Shown here in pieces: positions 1-6,334 of a stretch of DNA of 6,981 nt. The stretch is from positions 1 through 6,981 of the forward strand of contig DAOWES010000028.1 of assembly GCA_030638385.1 (NCBI GenBank), given 5' to 3'. The number at the start of each line of letters is the position of its first letter. The first letter of the stretch is position 1. The notes beneath the pieces are model-generated. The model did not search any database, was not told the DNA's origin, and saw nothing but the letters and a program-made list of their open reading frames with translations. Source of the DNA: Candidatus Cloacimonadota bacterium. GTDB taxonomy: Bacteria > Cloacimonadota > Cloacimonadia > Cloacimonadales > TCS61. Made by a program: the position numbers and the translations under genes.

Positions 1-298
1 CGCTTACAAGAGTTTTGGGATTTATCACCTTACCACCGGCGGCTTCAATACGTTTAAGAATATCATTCAGATCATCTCCTCCGTTGAGAAAAATCAGTGT
101 TCCATTTTCAGAAGGAATTCGATCTTTAACACTTACAATCGCCCCACCATCGGCATAACCTTCCATTTGCAAAAAACCCATAAGCTCACCTTGAATTTCT
201 TCGATAACAATCTTGGTTTGTAAAATCTCATTGTAAAATTTAACTGCTCTTTGAAAATCATTTGCGGGAATTTCGAACCAAACTACTAAATCTTTCAT
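1..298 (-). CDS. VOC (glyoxalase/dioxygenase fold) family protein, 3' end cut by the window edge
   Basis: The reverse strand reads open from ATG at 298 to the window edge, giving 99 residues that begin MKDLVVWFEIPANDF. This fits the vicinal oxygen chelate fold. A first beta-strand (WFEIPAND, with Glu9 at the usual metal-ligand position) is followed by the helix QRAVKFYNEIL. Strands around residues 37-60 follow (GFLQMEGYADGGAIV), and a second module starts near residue 70 (GTLIFLNGGDDLNDILKRI, then AAGGKV). VOC proteins of this kind are usually about 120 residues, so roughly the last 20 are missing. A strong ribosome-binding site (TGGAGGTGGATA) lies directly before the ATG. The family includes glyoxalase I, ring-cleavage dioxygenases and resistance proteins, and the substrate cannot be told from this fragment. 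It is divergent from the iron-sulfur membrane protein to its right, with no evidence of a shared function. Confidence 0.85.
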   Translation of the reverse strand, partial: MKDLVVWFEIPANDFQRAVKFYNEILQTKIVIEEIQGELMGFLQMEGYADGGAIVSVKDRIPSENGTLIFLNGGDDLNDILKRIEAAGGKVINPKTLVS

Positions 299-327
299 TA
301 TCCACCTCCAAATTTGTAATATAAATT

Positions 328-356
328 AATCCAATTTTGTTTTAGCATAATGTCAA
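328..356 (-). promoter_or_regulatory. Weak candidate promoter for the VOC gene
   Basis: A perfect TTGACA hexamer reads on the minus strand at 356-351. It is followed after 17 nt by TGGATT (333-328), a poor -10 match, about 30 nt before the VOC start codon. Position and spacing fit, but the -10 box is weak. Read as a guess from consensus only. Confidence 0.25.
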
Positions 357-365
357 ATGTATTTT
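337..365 (+). promoter_or_regulatory. Weak candidate promoter for the plus-strand iron-sulfur protein gene
   Basis: TTGTTT (337-342) and TATTTT (360-365) are separated by 17 nt, giving a leader of about 80 nt before the ATG at 452. It overlaps the candidate minus-strand promoter. The region is very AT-rich, so chance matches are likely. Confidence 0.2.
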
Positions 366-438
366 TGTTATGAAAAATATTGCCTTACGAATTAGCTTCC
401 TTCTTGACGATTAGCAAAGAAAAACACCTTTCGATTTT

Positions 439-443
439 AGGAG
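439..443 (+). promoter_or_regulatory. Ribosome-binding site deciding the start at 452
   Basis: AGGAG lies 8 nt before ATG 452. The upstream in-frame ATG at 380 has no purine-rich site before it (TTATGAAAAAT precedes it), and the 24 residues it would add have no family resemblance. The 452 start is preferred. Confidence 0.75.
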
Positions 444-451
444 AAAATATT

Positions 452-1201
452 ATGAAACAAGATAAAAGGAAAATTATTCAAAATGCTTTTATTGGAGTCT
501 GGTTAATTGCCTTGATAACAATTTGGATTGGAAAAACTCACACCAGTCATCAATTTTGTCCCTATGCCTCCGTATGTTTCGGTGCAATGCTTCCCAATGG
601 CTACACCACCTATCTTATCTCTATAATAATTGGTTTAGCTATCGCTATCTCCACCATTTTTTTAGGAAGAAAATTTTGTGGTTCCATTTGTTTCTTTGGA
701 ACAATTCAGGAGAGAATTTTTCATTTTAAGAAAAGCAACAATACTATAATAATTCCAACTACGCTTGATTTTTTTTTAAAATCTCTTAAATATATAATTT
801 TCTTTGGAACAATATACTTTGCCTATACTCTGGCAGCCTTTAGATATATGAATTTCTGTCCCGTAATTGCTTTATCTTTTCCGATGCAAATTACAATTTT
901 TGGAGCTACCAGTTTATTAATCATTTTTGTTGGAAGTTTCATAATTGAACGATTTTGGTGTAGATATCTATGCCCATATGCTGCCTTTATGAATATGTTC
1001 ATCTATTTGGGAAAAATATTACGTATCAAGCGAAAAGTAATTCGTGTGAATAGTGCCAAATGCATCAGCTGTAAACTTTGCGACATAGCATGTCCAATGA
1101 GTATTAAGATTGTAAATAATTCACAAGTAAATGATCCGAATTGCATTTACTGCGGAAATTGTATTGATAAATGTCCCAAACATGGAATTTTTTATAAATA
1201 G
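452..1201 (+). CDS. Polytopic 4Fe-4S membrane protein, NapH/CcoG-like (Fer4_5 plus two-cluster ferredoxin tail)
   Basis: The product is 249 residues beginning MKQDKRK. Four hydrophobic segments are visible, at about 11-27, 52-71, 112-131 and 145-165. Paired cysteine motifs flank the helices: CPYASVC (36-42), CGSIC (76-80) and CRYLCP (170-175), with a single Cys136 in NFCPV. The CxxxC pairs after helices 2 and 4 are the signature of the NapH/NosR/CcoG type of membrane iron-sulfur protein. The C-terminal tail carries two ferredoxin motifs, C204/C207/C210 with C214-Pro and C231/C234/C237 with C241-Pro, enough for two [4Fe-4S] clusters. Known relatives pass electrons between the membrane and periplasmic or cytoplasmic partners, or act in metal-centre assembly. 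The exact role here is unknown. It converges on the rnf operon and so is transcribed separately. Sampled lines of this gene are about 30-33% GC, lower than most of the rnf genes. An alternative start at 380 would give 273 residues. Confidence 0.85.
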   Translation: MKQDKRKIIQNAFIGVWLIALITIWIGKTHTSHQFCPYASVCFGAMLPNGYTTYLISIIIGLAIAISTIFLGRKFCGSICFFGTIQERIFHFKKSNNTIIIPTTLDFFLKSLKYIIFFGTIYFAYTLAAFRYMNFCPVIALSFPMQITIFGATSLLIIFVGSFIIERFWCRYLCPYAAFMNMFIYLGKILRIKRKVIRVNSAKCISCKLCDIACPMSIKIVNNSQVNDPNCIYCGNCIDKCPKHGIFYK

Positions 1202-1204
1202 CTA

Positions 1205-1240
1205 AAAACAAAAAAAGACCGACTTTTATCAGCCGGTCTT
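1205..1240 (-). terminator. Rho-independent terminator of the rnf operon, possibly bidirectional
   Basis: The arms AAGACCG (1215-1221) and CGGTCTT (1234-1240) form a 7-bp stem with a 12-nt loop. One more C-G pair is possible inside the loop across an A/C mismatch. On the minus strand the hairpin runs into a long T tract interrupted by one G, as expected for the end of the rnfB transcript, 22 nt past its stop. On the plus strand the tail is only AATTTAT, so termination of the convergent gene is less certain. Confidence 0.85.
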
Positions 1241-1262
1241 AATTTATAAAACTATCCGAATA

Positions 1263-2159
1263 TTATTTATTTTCTTCAGTAGCTTTGTTTTCTGCCATTG
1301 CTTTCATAGCTGCAGCAGCTTTCTTCTTTGCTTCTTCGCGCTTTTTAGCACGTACTTCCTTTAACGGATCAAAGATTGCAGAAGTAGGACAAACATCAGC
1401 ACACATTCCACAATTTACGCACTTTTCATAATCGATTGTCGCCAAATTATTTTCCACCCGGATTGCATCGAATTTGCATTTCTTCACACATAACATACAA
1501 CCAATACAAGCTGTTTTGTTTCCACAAAATTTTCTCGCATCAGCTCCTTTATCCAAAGATTTACACAATATGTGAACGCGTTTCTTTTTAGAAACCATTT
1601 CGATAAGAGCTCTCGGGCAAACTTTACCGCAAGCACCACATCCGGTACATTTATCTTTATCCACCACGCGCATCCCATTGTCATCAAGATGAAGCGCATC
1701 AAATTTACAAGCGGCAATACAATCATTTAACGAAACACATCCATAATTACAAATATTTGGACCATTAGCAACCATCACAGCTGCTTTACAAGTGCTAATC
1801 CCTTGGTAATTATAACGCAAGTTAGTGTTGTCTTTTCCACCACTTTGACAATAAATTACAGCAATCTTCCTATCGGCAGAAGATGCTTCTATTCCCATAA
1901 TTGAAGCGATTTCCTTAATAACACTATCTCCACCCGGAGCACACAGTGTAATATCTTCACCATGCAAAACAATTGCTTCTGCATACGCTGCACAGCCGGC
2001 TAAACCACAAGCTCCACAATTTGCACCTGGTAATTCTTCGATAATTTTTTCAATTTTAGGATCTATTTCCACATGAAATTTCTTTGATGCGAAAGCTAAA
2101 ACCAAACCATAAATTAAGCCTAAAGCTCCAAGAGTTGCTACAGAATATAATATTATCAT
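1263..2159 (-). CDS. rnfB: Rnf complex subunit RnfB, multi-cluster ferredoxin-type iron-sulfur protein
   Basis: RnfB is the electron-entry subunit that accepts electrons from reduced ferredoxin. The 298-residue product starts MIILYSV with one N-terminal membrane helix (about 2-25). The Fer4 'GANCGACGLAGC' domain follows, with cluster ligands C48, C51, C56 and C73. Four ferredoxin motifs come next: C137/C141/C147/C151 (irregular spacing), C171/C174/C177/C181, C218/C221/C224/C228 and C247/C250/C253/C257. This suggests about five [4Fe-4S] clusters, as in long clostridial-type RnfB and unlike the short enterobacterial form of about 190 residues. Extra cysteines sit at 104, 124, 199 and 212. The last 30 or so residues are a charged Lys/Ala/Glu-rich tail. 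It is the last gene of the operon, 9 nt after the rnfA stop. A GTG codon directly upstream (2162-2160) could give one more residue, but spacing to the ribosome-binding site favours the ATG. Confidence 0.97.
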   Translation of the reverse strand: MIILYSVATLGALGLIYGLVLAFASKKFHVEIDPKIEKIIEELPGANCGACGLAGCAAYAEAIVLHGEDITLCAPGGDSVIKEIASIMGIEASSADRKIAVIYCQSGGKDNTNLRYNYQGISTCKAAVMVANGPNICNYGCVSLNDCIAACKFDALHLDDNGMRVVDKDKCTGCGACGKVCPRALIEMVSKKKRVHILCKSLDKGADARKFCGNKTACIGCMLCVKKCKFDAIRVENNLATIDYEKCVNCGMCADVCPTSAIFDPLKEVRAKKREEAKKKAAAAMKAMAENKATEENK

Positions 2160-2164
2160 CACAA

Positions 2165-2170
2165 CCTCCT
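2165..2170 (-). promoter_or_regulatory. Ribosome-binding site of rnfB, overlapping the rnfA stop
   Basis: AGGAGG on the minus strand lies 5 nt before ATG 2159 but only 2 nt before the GTG at 2162, so the ATG is the better start. It shares bases with the rnfA stop codon TAG (2171-2169), so ribosomes finishing rnfA sit on the rnfB initiation site. Confidence 0.75.
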
Positions 2171-2756
2171 AGAATTGTAATCCGGCAAAACCAAGAAAAG
2201 CCAATGCCATTCCACCTGCAATAATCATCGCAATTGGCATTCCTTTCATAGATTCCGGTACTTCTGCTTTTTCCATTCTTTCACGAACACCTGCCATCAG
2301 CACCAATACCAAAGTAAAGCCGATGCCGGCAAAAAGTCCGTTCAAAATTGCAAAAATAAATGAATATTCCGATTGGATATTTAGAATTGCCACACCCAAA
2401 ACCGCACAGTTAGTGGTGATGAGAGGTAAAAACACACCCAAAGACTTATATAAAGCGGGAGCTGTCTTTTGAATCACCATCTCCACAAATTGCACCAATG
2501 ATGCAATCGTGAGGATAAAAGCAATTGTTTGTAAAAATTCTATATTCAAAGGAACTAATAAATAATGTTGAATAAGCCAAGTAAAGGTTGAAGCTAGCGT
2601 CATCACGAAGACAACAGCCATCCCCATCCCAAGCGCTGAATCCAATTTTTTGGAAACACCGATATATGGGCATAAACCTAAGAACCTAGCTAAAACAAAG
2701 TTCTGCACAAAGATGGCGGCTATCGCCATTGCAAATATTCTTCCTGCTAATTCCAT
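2169..2756 (-). CDS. rnfA: Rnf complex membrane subunit RnfA
   Basis: RnfA is a polytopic membrane subunit of the RnfA/NqrE family. With RnfE it forms the core of the ion-translocating module, and the pair holds an intramembrane iron-sulfur centre. The 195-residue product is almost entirely hydrophobic, with about six helices. The conserved half-motifs are present: NFVLARFLGLCPYIGVS with Cys29, and PLITTNCAVLG with Cys117, the two cysteines this subunit is expected to supply. The length is normal for the family. The start ATG at 2756 is supported by AGGAG at 2767-2763, 6 nt away, which overlaps the rnfE stop codon (2766-2768). The gene sits 9 nt after rnfE and 9 nt before rnfB, so it is almost certainly translated from the same message. 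Confidence 0.97.
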   Translation of the reverse strand: MELAGRIFAMAIAAIFVQNFVLARFLGLCPYIGVSKKLDSALGMGMAVVFVMTLASTFTWLIQHYLLVPLNIEFLQTIAFILTIASLVQFVEMVIQKTAPALYKSLGVFLPLITTNCAVLGVAILNIQSEYSFIFAILNGLFAGIGFTLVLVLMAGVRERMEKAEVPESMKGMPIAMIIAGGMALAFLGFAGLQF

Positions 2757-2765
2757 CTATATCTC

Positions 2766-3353
2766 CTATTTCTTTTTCATCAGATTCATCAAACCCATGA
2801 GGAATCCCATAACCAAAAACGCACCAGGAGCCAAAATTGCCACCAACATTGGTTTATAACTTGCTGGTAACACATTTATTCCCAAAAATTGTCCTGCACC
2901 CAATACTTCACGAATTCCACCAATAACAATTAAAGCCAAAGTGAAACCTAAGCCCATACCGATTCCATCAAAAATAGAAGGGATAACTTTATTCTTACCG
3001 GCAAAAGCTTCAGCTCTTCCCAAGATAATACAGTTAACAACTATCAATGGAATAAACAGTCCCAAGCTTTTATGAAGAGCAGGAACATAGGCATGCATAA
3101 GCATATCTACGATTGTTACAAAAGATGCAATAACCACGATGTATGCAGGAATTCTTATTTTTGAAGGTATAAAATCCTTTATCAATGAGATAATGATATT
3201 TGACATCACCAACACAAAAGTTGCCGCTAAACCCATACCAATTGCATTGATTACCGATGACGTTACTGCCAAAGTTGGGCATAAGCCAAGCGCCATTACG
3301 AATACAGGATTTTCTTTAATCAAGCCCTTTGTAAGTTCTTTCATTAATTTCAT
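2766..3353 (-). CDS. rnfE: Rnf complex membrane subunit RnfE
   Basis: RnfE belongs to the RnfE/NqrD family, a paralogue of RnfA with the opposite membrane topology in known complexes. The 195-residue product starts MKLMKELTKGLIKENPVFV and has about six hydrophobic helices. Cys25 in ALGLCPTLAV and Cys108 in PLIVVNCIILGRAEAFA are the conserved cysteines that match Cys29 and Cys117 of RnfA. The NCIILGRAEAFA stretch is diagnostic for RnfE/NqrD and separates it from RnfA. The ATG at 3353 overlaps the rnfG stop as ATGA. It has a strong GAGGAGG site 6 nt upstream, inside the last codons of rnfG. A second Met at codon 4 is less likely as the start. Confidence 0.97.
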   Translation of the reverse strand: MKLMKELTKGLIKENPVFVMALGLCPTLAVTSSVINAIGMGLAATFVLVMSNIIISLIKDFIPSKIRIPAYIVVIASFVTIVDMLMHAYVPALHKSLGLFIPLIVVNCIILGRAEAFAGKNKVIPSIFDGIGMGLGFTLALIVIGGIREVLGAGQFLGINVLPASYKPMLVAILAPGAFLVMGFLMGLMNLMKKK

Positions 3354-3895
3354 TTAGCAACCTCCTCTTTTGAAACAGATAGGACAAGTTTATCTAAACC
3401 TATTTTAATAGAGTTGGCAATTGTTCTGGTAGTAATGGTAGCGCCTGTAATACTTTTAATAGCTCCACCATCTTTATCAGCAGCCATCACATCTACTTTC
3501 TTGTTACTAAATTGAGCTTGAAATTCTGATTTTTCGCAATTAGCACCTAAACCAGGAGTTTCTGCTTGTGAGATAATTTTTATCTTCTCAATAACCATTT
3601 CGTTAGAAACACCAACCATTGTTTTCACATCACTGCTATAACCGTAAAGAGAAGCAACAAATGTATATCCAACTTTATTGCCACTATCATCAAGACCTTC
3701 AAAATATGAAAAATCTCCTGAAATTTCTTTAAAGGTTTTTGCTAAAGGTAAAACTTCTTTACGAGCAAGTTCTTGTTCTTTTGCTTGATTTTCTGCAATA
3801 ATTGGAGCAGTTATGGAATTCATATAAGCCAAAATACCACTGGCAATTGCCGTAATCAATAGAAGAATGAAACCTAATTTAAGATAATATTTCAT
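3350..3895 (-). CDS. rnfG: Rnf complex subunit RnfG, covalent FMN-binding protein
   Basis: RnfG carries a covalently bound FMN on the outer face of the membrane and relays electrons within the complex. The 181-residue product has one N-terminal membrane anchor (about 5-24), then a soluble FMN-binding domain. ETPGLGANC at 112-120 matches the conserved ETPGLG segment. SITGATITT at 148-156 contains the flavinylation motif [ST]GAT, with Thr153 as the predicted FMN attachment residue (phosphoester linkage made by an ApbE flavin transferase, which is not in this window). The length is typical of anaerobe RnfG. The start ATG overlaps the rnfD stop as ATGA. Its ribosome-binding site GGGGAGGTG lies within the rnfD codons for Gly-Glu-Val, which suggests coupled translation. 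Confidence 0.97.
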   Translation of the reverse strand: MKYYLKLGFILLLITAIASGILAYMNSITAPIIAENQAKEQELARKEVLPLAKTFKEISGDFSYFEGLDDSGNKVGYTFVASLYGYSSDVKTMVGVSNEMVIEKIKIISQAETPGLGANCEKSEFQAQFSNKKVDVMAADKDGGAIKSITGATITTRTIANSIKIGLDKLVLSVSKEEVAK

Positions 3896-4950
3896 TTCTT
3901 CACCTCCCCAAATGCCTTGGGAATACTAAATCTATCTATAAGTGGAACAAAAATATTCATTAATAAAATTGAATATGACACGCCTTCCGGATATCCACCT
4001 ACCAATCTGATAACTACGGTAATTAGACCACAGCCAATTCCAAAAATAATTCTACCTTTTTTTGTTACGGGCGAAGTAACCATATCTGTTGCCATAAAGA
4101 AAGCACCCAGCATAAGTCCACCTGCAAAAACATGAAACACCGGTAAAAGAAGTGAAGCCGAGAATAAACCATCAACGCCACCAAAAATATAAGTGAGAAC
4201 AAATACAGTAGAAATATAACTTACCGGTATTCGCCATTCAATAATATGTTTATATGCTAGAAAAGCTGCTCCAATAAGAAGTGCAGCTACACTAACTTCA
4301 CCGATTACACCACCAACATTTCCCCAAAACAGATTTTTTAAAGTTGCGATTTCAGCTAATTTATTCATCACAATACTTGTATCAGAAGCACCAAGAAAAT
4401 CGATATTTCTGATTGTTTTTGCCACTCCAAGTGGCGTAGCTGAAGTTATTAAATCTTGTGCTTTTGTAGAAAGGTCGGCAAAATTTGTAATTCCACTAAG
4501 AGAGTTCATATTTGTAGGAATCCAACCGGAAGTCATCAAAGTAGGCCAACTAGCCACTAAGAAAGCTCTGGCGAGTAAAGCCGGATTAAACACATTAAAT
4601 CCCAAACCACCAAATACTTGTTTACCGATAGCGATCGCAAAGATGGCTCCAACCACAGGAATCCACCAAGGAGCTGCTACATTAATATTAAATGACACAA
4701 GTAAACCGGTAAGAACAGCGCTTCCATCTTTCACTGTTACAGCAACACCGCGGAATTTTTGGATTAATCCCTCAGTAACAACTGCCGCCGTAACACCATA
4801 AAGCGATAACATAAGTGCTTGTATTCCAAAAAAATATACAGCCACGGCTAATGCTGGCACTAATGCCATCACGACTTGCCACATCACCGATGAGACAGAT
4901 ATTTTCTGTTTCACATGTGGAGCCGCCGATACAGCATAAATTTTATTCAT
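3892..4950 (-). CDS. rnfD: Rnf complex membrane subunit RnfD, covalent FMN-binding
   Basis: RnfD (NqrB/RnfD family) is the large polytopic subunit thought to take part in ion translocation and to hold a covalent FMN. The 352-residue product starts MNKIYAVSAAPHVK. The SAAPH motif near the start is typical of the family. GGLGFNVFNPALLARAF (114-130) is the conserved core. The flavinylation site is DLITSATPLG (166-175), with Thr172 as predicted attachment residue. It has Ser where characterised proteins have the Gly of SGAT. Hydrophobic segments cover most of 22-136 and 213-337. The longer reading frame from 4983 would add 11 residues (MHFKLILNGGY). The ATG at 4950 is preferred because GGAGG lies just before it and the family begins near this point. 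The gene follows rnfC after 67 nt and overlaps rnfG by 4 nt. Confidence 0.96.
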   Translation of the reverse strand: MNKIYAVSAAPHVKQKISVSSVMWQVVMALVPALAVAVYFFGIQALMLSLYGVTAAVVTEGLIQKFRGVAVTVKDGSAVLTGLLVSFNINVAAPWWIPVVGAIFAIAIGKQVFGGLGFNVFNPALLARAFLVASWPTLMTSGWIPTNMNSLSGITNFADLSTKAQDLITSATPLGVAKTIRNIDFLGASDTSIVMNKLAEIATLKNLFWGNVGGVIGEVSVAALLIGAAFLAYKHIIEWRIPVSYISTVFVLTYIFGGVDGLFSASLLLPVFHVFAGGLMLGAFFMATDMVTSPVTKKGRIIFGIGCGLITVVIRLVGGYPEGVSYSILLMNIFVPLIDRFSIPKAFGEVKK

Positions 4951-4954
4951 ATAT

Positions 4955-4959
4955 CCTCC
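4955..4959 (-). promoter_or_regulatory. Ribosome-binding site of rnfD, deciding the start at 4950
   Basis: GGAGG on the minus strand is 4 nt before ATG 4950, slightly close but the only strong site here. It lies inside the 11-codon upstream extension (it encodes the Gly-Gly of LNGGY), which argues that the extension is leader rather than protein. Confidence 0.7.
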
Positions 4960-4975
4960 ATTTAAAATAAGCTTA

Positions 4976-5005
4976 AAGTGCAAATTAATAATCTAGATAG
5001 CACTT
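4976..5005 (-). repeat. Short inverted repeat in the rnfC-rnfD gap
   Basis: AAGTGC (4976-4981) and GCACTT (5000-5005) are exact reverse complements 18 nt apart. They could form a weak 6-bp stem in the message within the only sizeable gap of the operon. There is no T tract, so it is not a standard terminator. It could be a processing or stabilising hairpin, or chance. Confidence 0.35.
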
Positions 5006-5017
5006 CTTACTTAAAAA

Positions 5018-6334
5018 CTATTTTCTATTTTTCTCTGCAATCTTGATCTTAGCAATATCTATCCACTGAATAAGTTTGATGTGTGAAGGGCAAACATAAG
5101 CACAACTTCCGCATTTGACACAATCCAGTGCACCATATTTTAAAGCACCGTCAAAATCATCATATTTCACATCATTTACTATTAGGCTCGGCACAAGATT
5201 CATCGGGCATACATCCACGCATCTTCCACAACGAAGACAAGTATTCTCATCGTCTTTATGCGCTTCTTTCGAATCAAAAAGTAACACGCCTGAGCTTGTT
5301 TTTGTCATCGGTGTTTCTAATGTAGGAACTGCAAATCCCATCATTGGACCACCTGAAATAACCTTTGCGATCTCACTAGAAGTACCACCACAATATTCTA
5401 ACAGATCTTGATAAAAGGTTCCTACTCTTGCTTTGATATTTTTGGGATCCTTAACAATCTTACCGCTAATAGTAATCACTCTTTCTACTAATGGTTTTTT
5501 GTATCTTGCAGCTTCATACACAGCTATTGCTGTTGCCACATTCTGCACCACAACGCCCACAGCCATTGGTAAGCCACCTTTATTGGGAACTTTACACTTG
5601 GTTGCAGCATAAATTAGTTGTTTTTCGGCACCTTGCGGATACTTCACTTTCAAACCTACAACTTTGATATTTGGTTCATTTTTTGTAAGCTCTTTTAGGT
5701 GATTAATAGCTTTGGGTTTGTTCGCCTCTACACCGATTATACCTTTTGAGGCATTAACAGCAGACATAAGCAATTTCAAACCTGCAATTATCTCCTCTGC
5801 ATTTTCTAGCATAATGCGGTAATCTGCAGTTAAATATGGTTCACATTCAACACCATTTAAAATAACTGTGTCGATAGGATTTTCGGCAGGAGGAGATAGC
5901 TTTACATGTGTAGGAAATCCCGCACCTCCCATACCACAAACGCCTGCTTCTGAAATTCTTTTCTTTAGCTCTTCAATTGATAAATCTTCCACAGAATCAT
6001 CTACCAATTCAATCCAGTTATCTTCACCATCGCCGGTAATTTCGATCGCATCTGCCATCGTTCCGGCAGGATGATGAAATTTACCGATCTTGCTAACTTT
6101 ACCAGATATCGAAGAATGCATTGAAATGGAAACAAATCCACCGGCTTCCGCAATCTTTTGCCCCACCAGCACTTCATCACCAACTTTCACAATTGGCTTT
6201 GCCGGCGCTCCGATATGCTGAGAAAGAGGAATCACTACTTTCTTTGGAAGCGTCATTTCCTCGATTGAAGCATTTTCAGAATACTTTTTCGAATGATGTG
6301 GATGAATTCCACCGGGAAACGTCTTAAGACCCAT
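5018..6334 (-). CDS. rnfC: Rnf complex subunit RnfC, NADH/FMN-binding iron-sulfur protein
   Basis: RnfC is the peripheral cytoplasmic subunit where NAD+ is reduced. The 438-residue product starts MGLKTFPGGIHPHHSK, the standard RnfC N-terminus. A barrel-sandwich-like domain follows (about 30-100, with PIVKVGDEVLVGQKIAEA). Next is the Complex I 51-kDa-like nucleotide/FMN domain, with the glycine-rich GMGGAGFPTHVKL (134-146) and GVECEPYLTADYR (161-173). An SLBB-like region lies near 285-335. Two [4Fe-4S] motifs close the protein: C366/C369/C372/C376 and C405/C408/C411/C415. It ends shortly after the second cluster and lacks the long Ala/Lys-rich extension of enterobacterial RnfC, as is usual in anaerobes. 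It is the first gene of the operon. AAGGAG (6345-6340) lies 5 nt before the ATG. Confidence 0.97.
   Translation of the reverse strand: MGLKTFPGGIHPHHSKKYSENASIEEMTLPKKVVIPLSQHIGAPAKPIVKVGDEVLVGQKIAEAGGFVSISMHSSISGKVSKIGKFHHPAGTMADAIEITGDGEDNWIELVDDSVEDLSIEELKKRISEAGVCGMGGAGFPTHVKLSPPAENPIDTVILNGVECEPYLTADYRIMLENAEEIIAGLKLLMSAVNASKGIIGVEANKPKAINHLKELTKNEPNIKVVGLKVKYPQGAEKQLIYAATKCKVPNKGGLPMAVGVVVQNVATAIAVYEAARYKKPLVERVITISGKIVKDPKNIKARVGTFYQDLLEYCGGTSSEIAKVISGGPMMGFAVPTLETPMTKTSSGVLLFDSKEAHKDDENTCLRCGRCVDVCPMNLVPSLIVNDVKYDDFDGALKYGALDCVKCGSCAYVCPSHIKLIQWIDIAKIKIAEKNRK

Noticed and set aside
380..451. Longer start for the plus-strand iron-sulfur protein (24 extra residues from ATG 380).
   Set aside because: No ribosome-binding site precedes 380, whereas AGGAG is well placed before 452, and the extension does not look like part of the family.
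4951..4983. Eleven-residue N-terminal extension of RnfD from ATG 4983.
   Set aside because: The GGAGG site for ATG 4950 lies within it, and RnfD proteins normally begin close to the SAAPH motif.
5115..5411. Open frames on the plus strand across rnfC, and similar frames opposite other rnf genes.
   Set aside because: They lie antisense to well-conserved coding sequence, lack family resemblance and have no sensible ribosome-binding sites.
1263..6334. Na+-translocating NADH:quinone reductase (nqr) operon, which shares four related subunits.
   Set aside because: The ferredoxin-type RnfB and the two-cluster RnfC are present and NqrA/NqrF are absent. The order CDGEAB is that of rnf.
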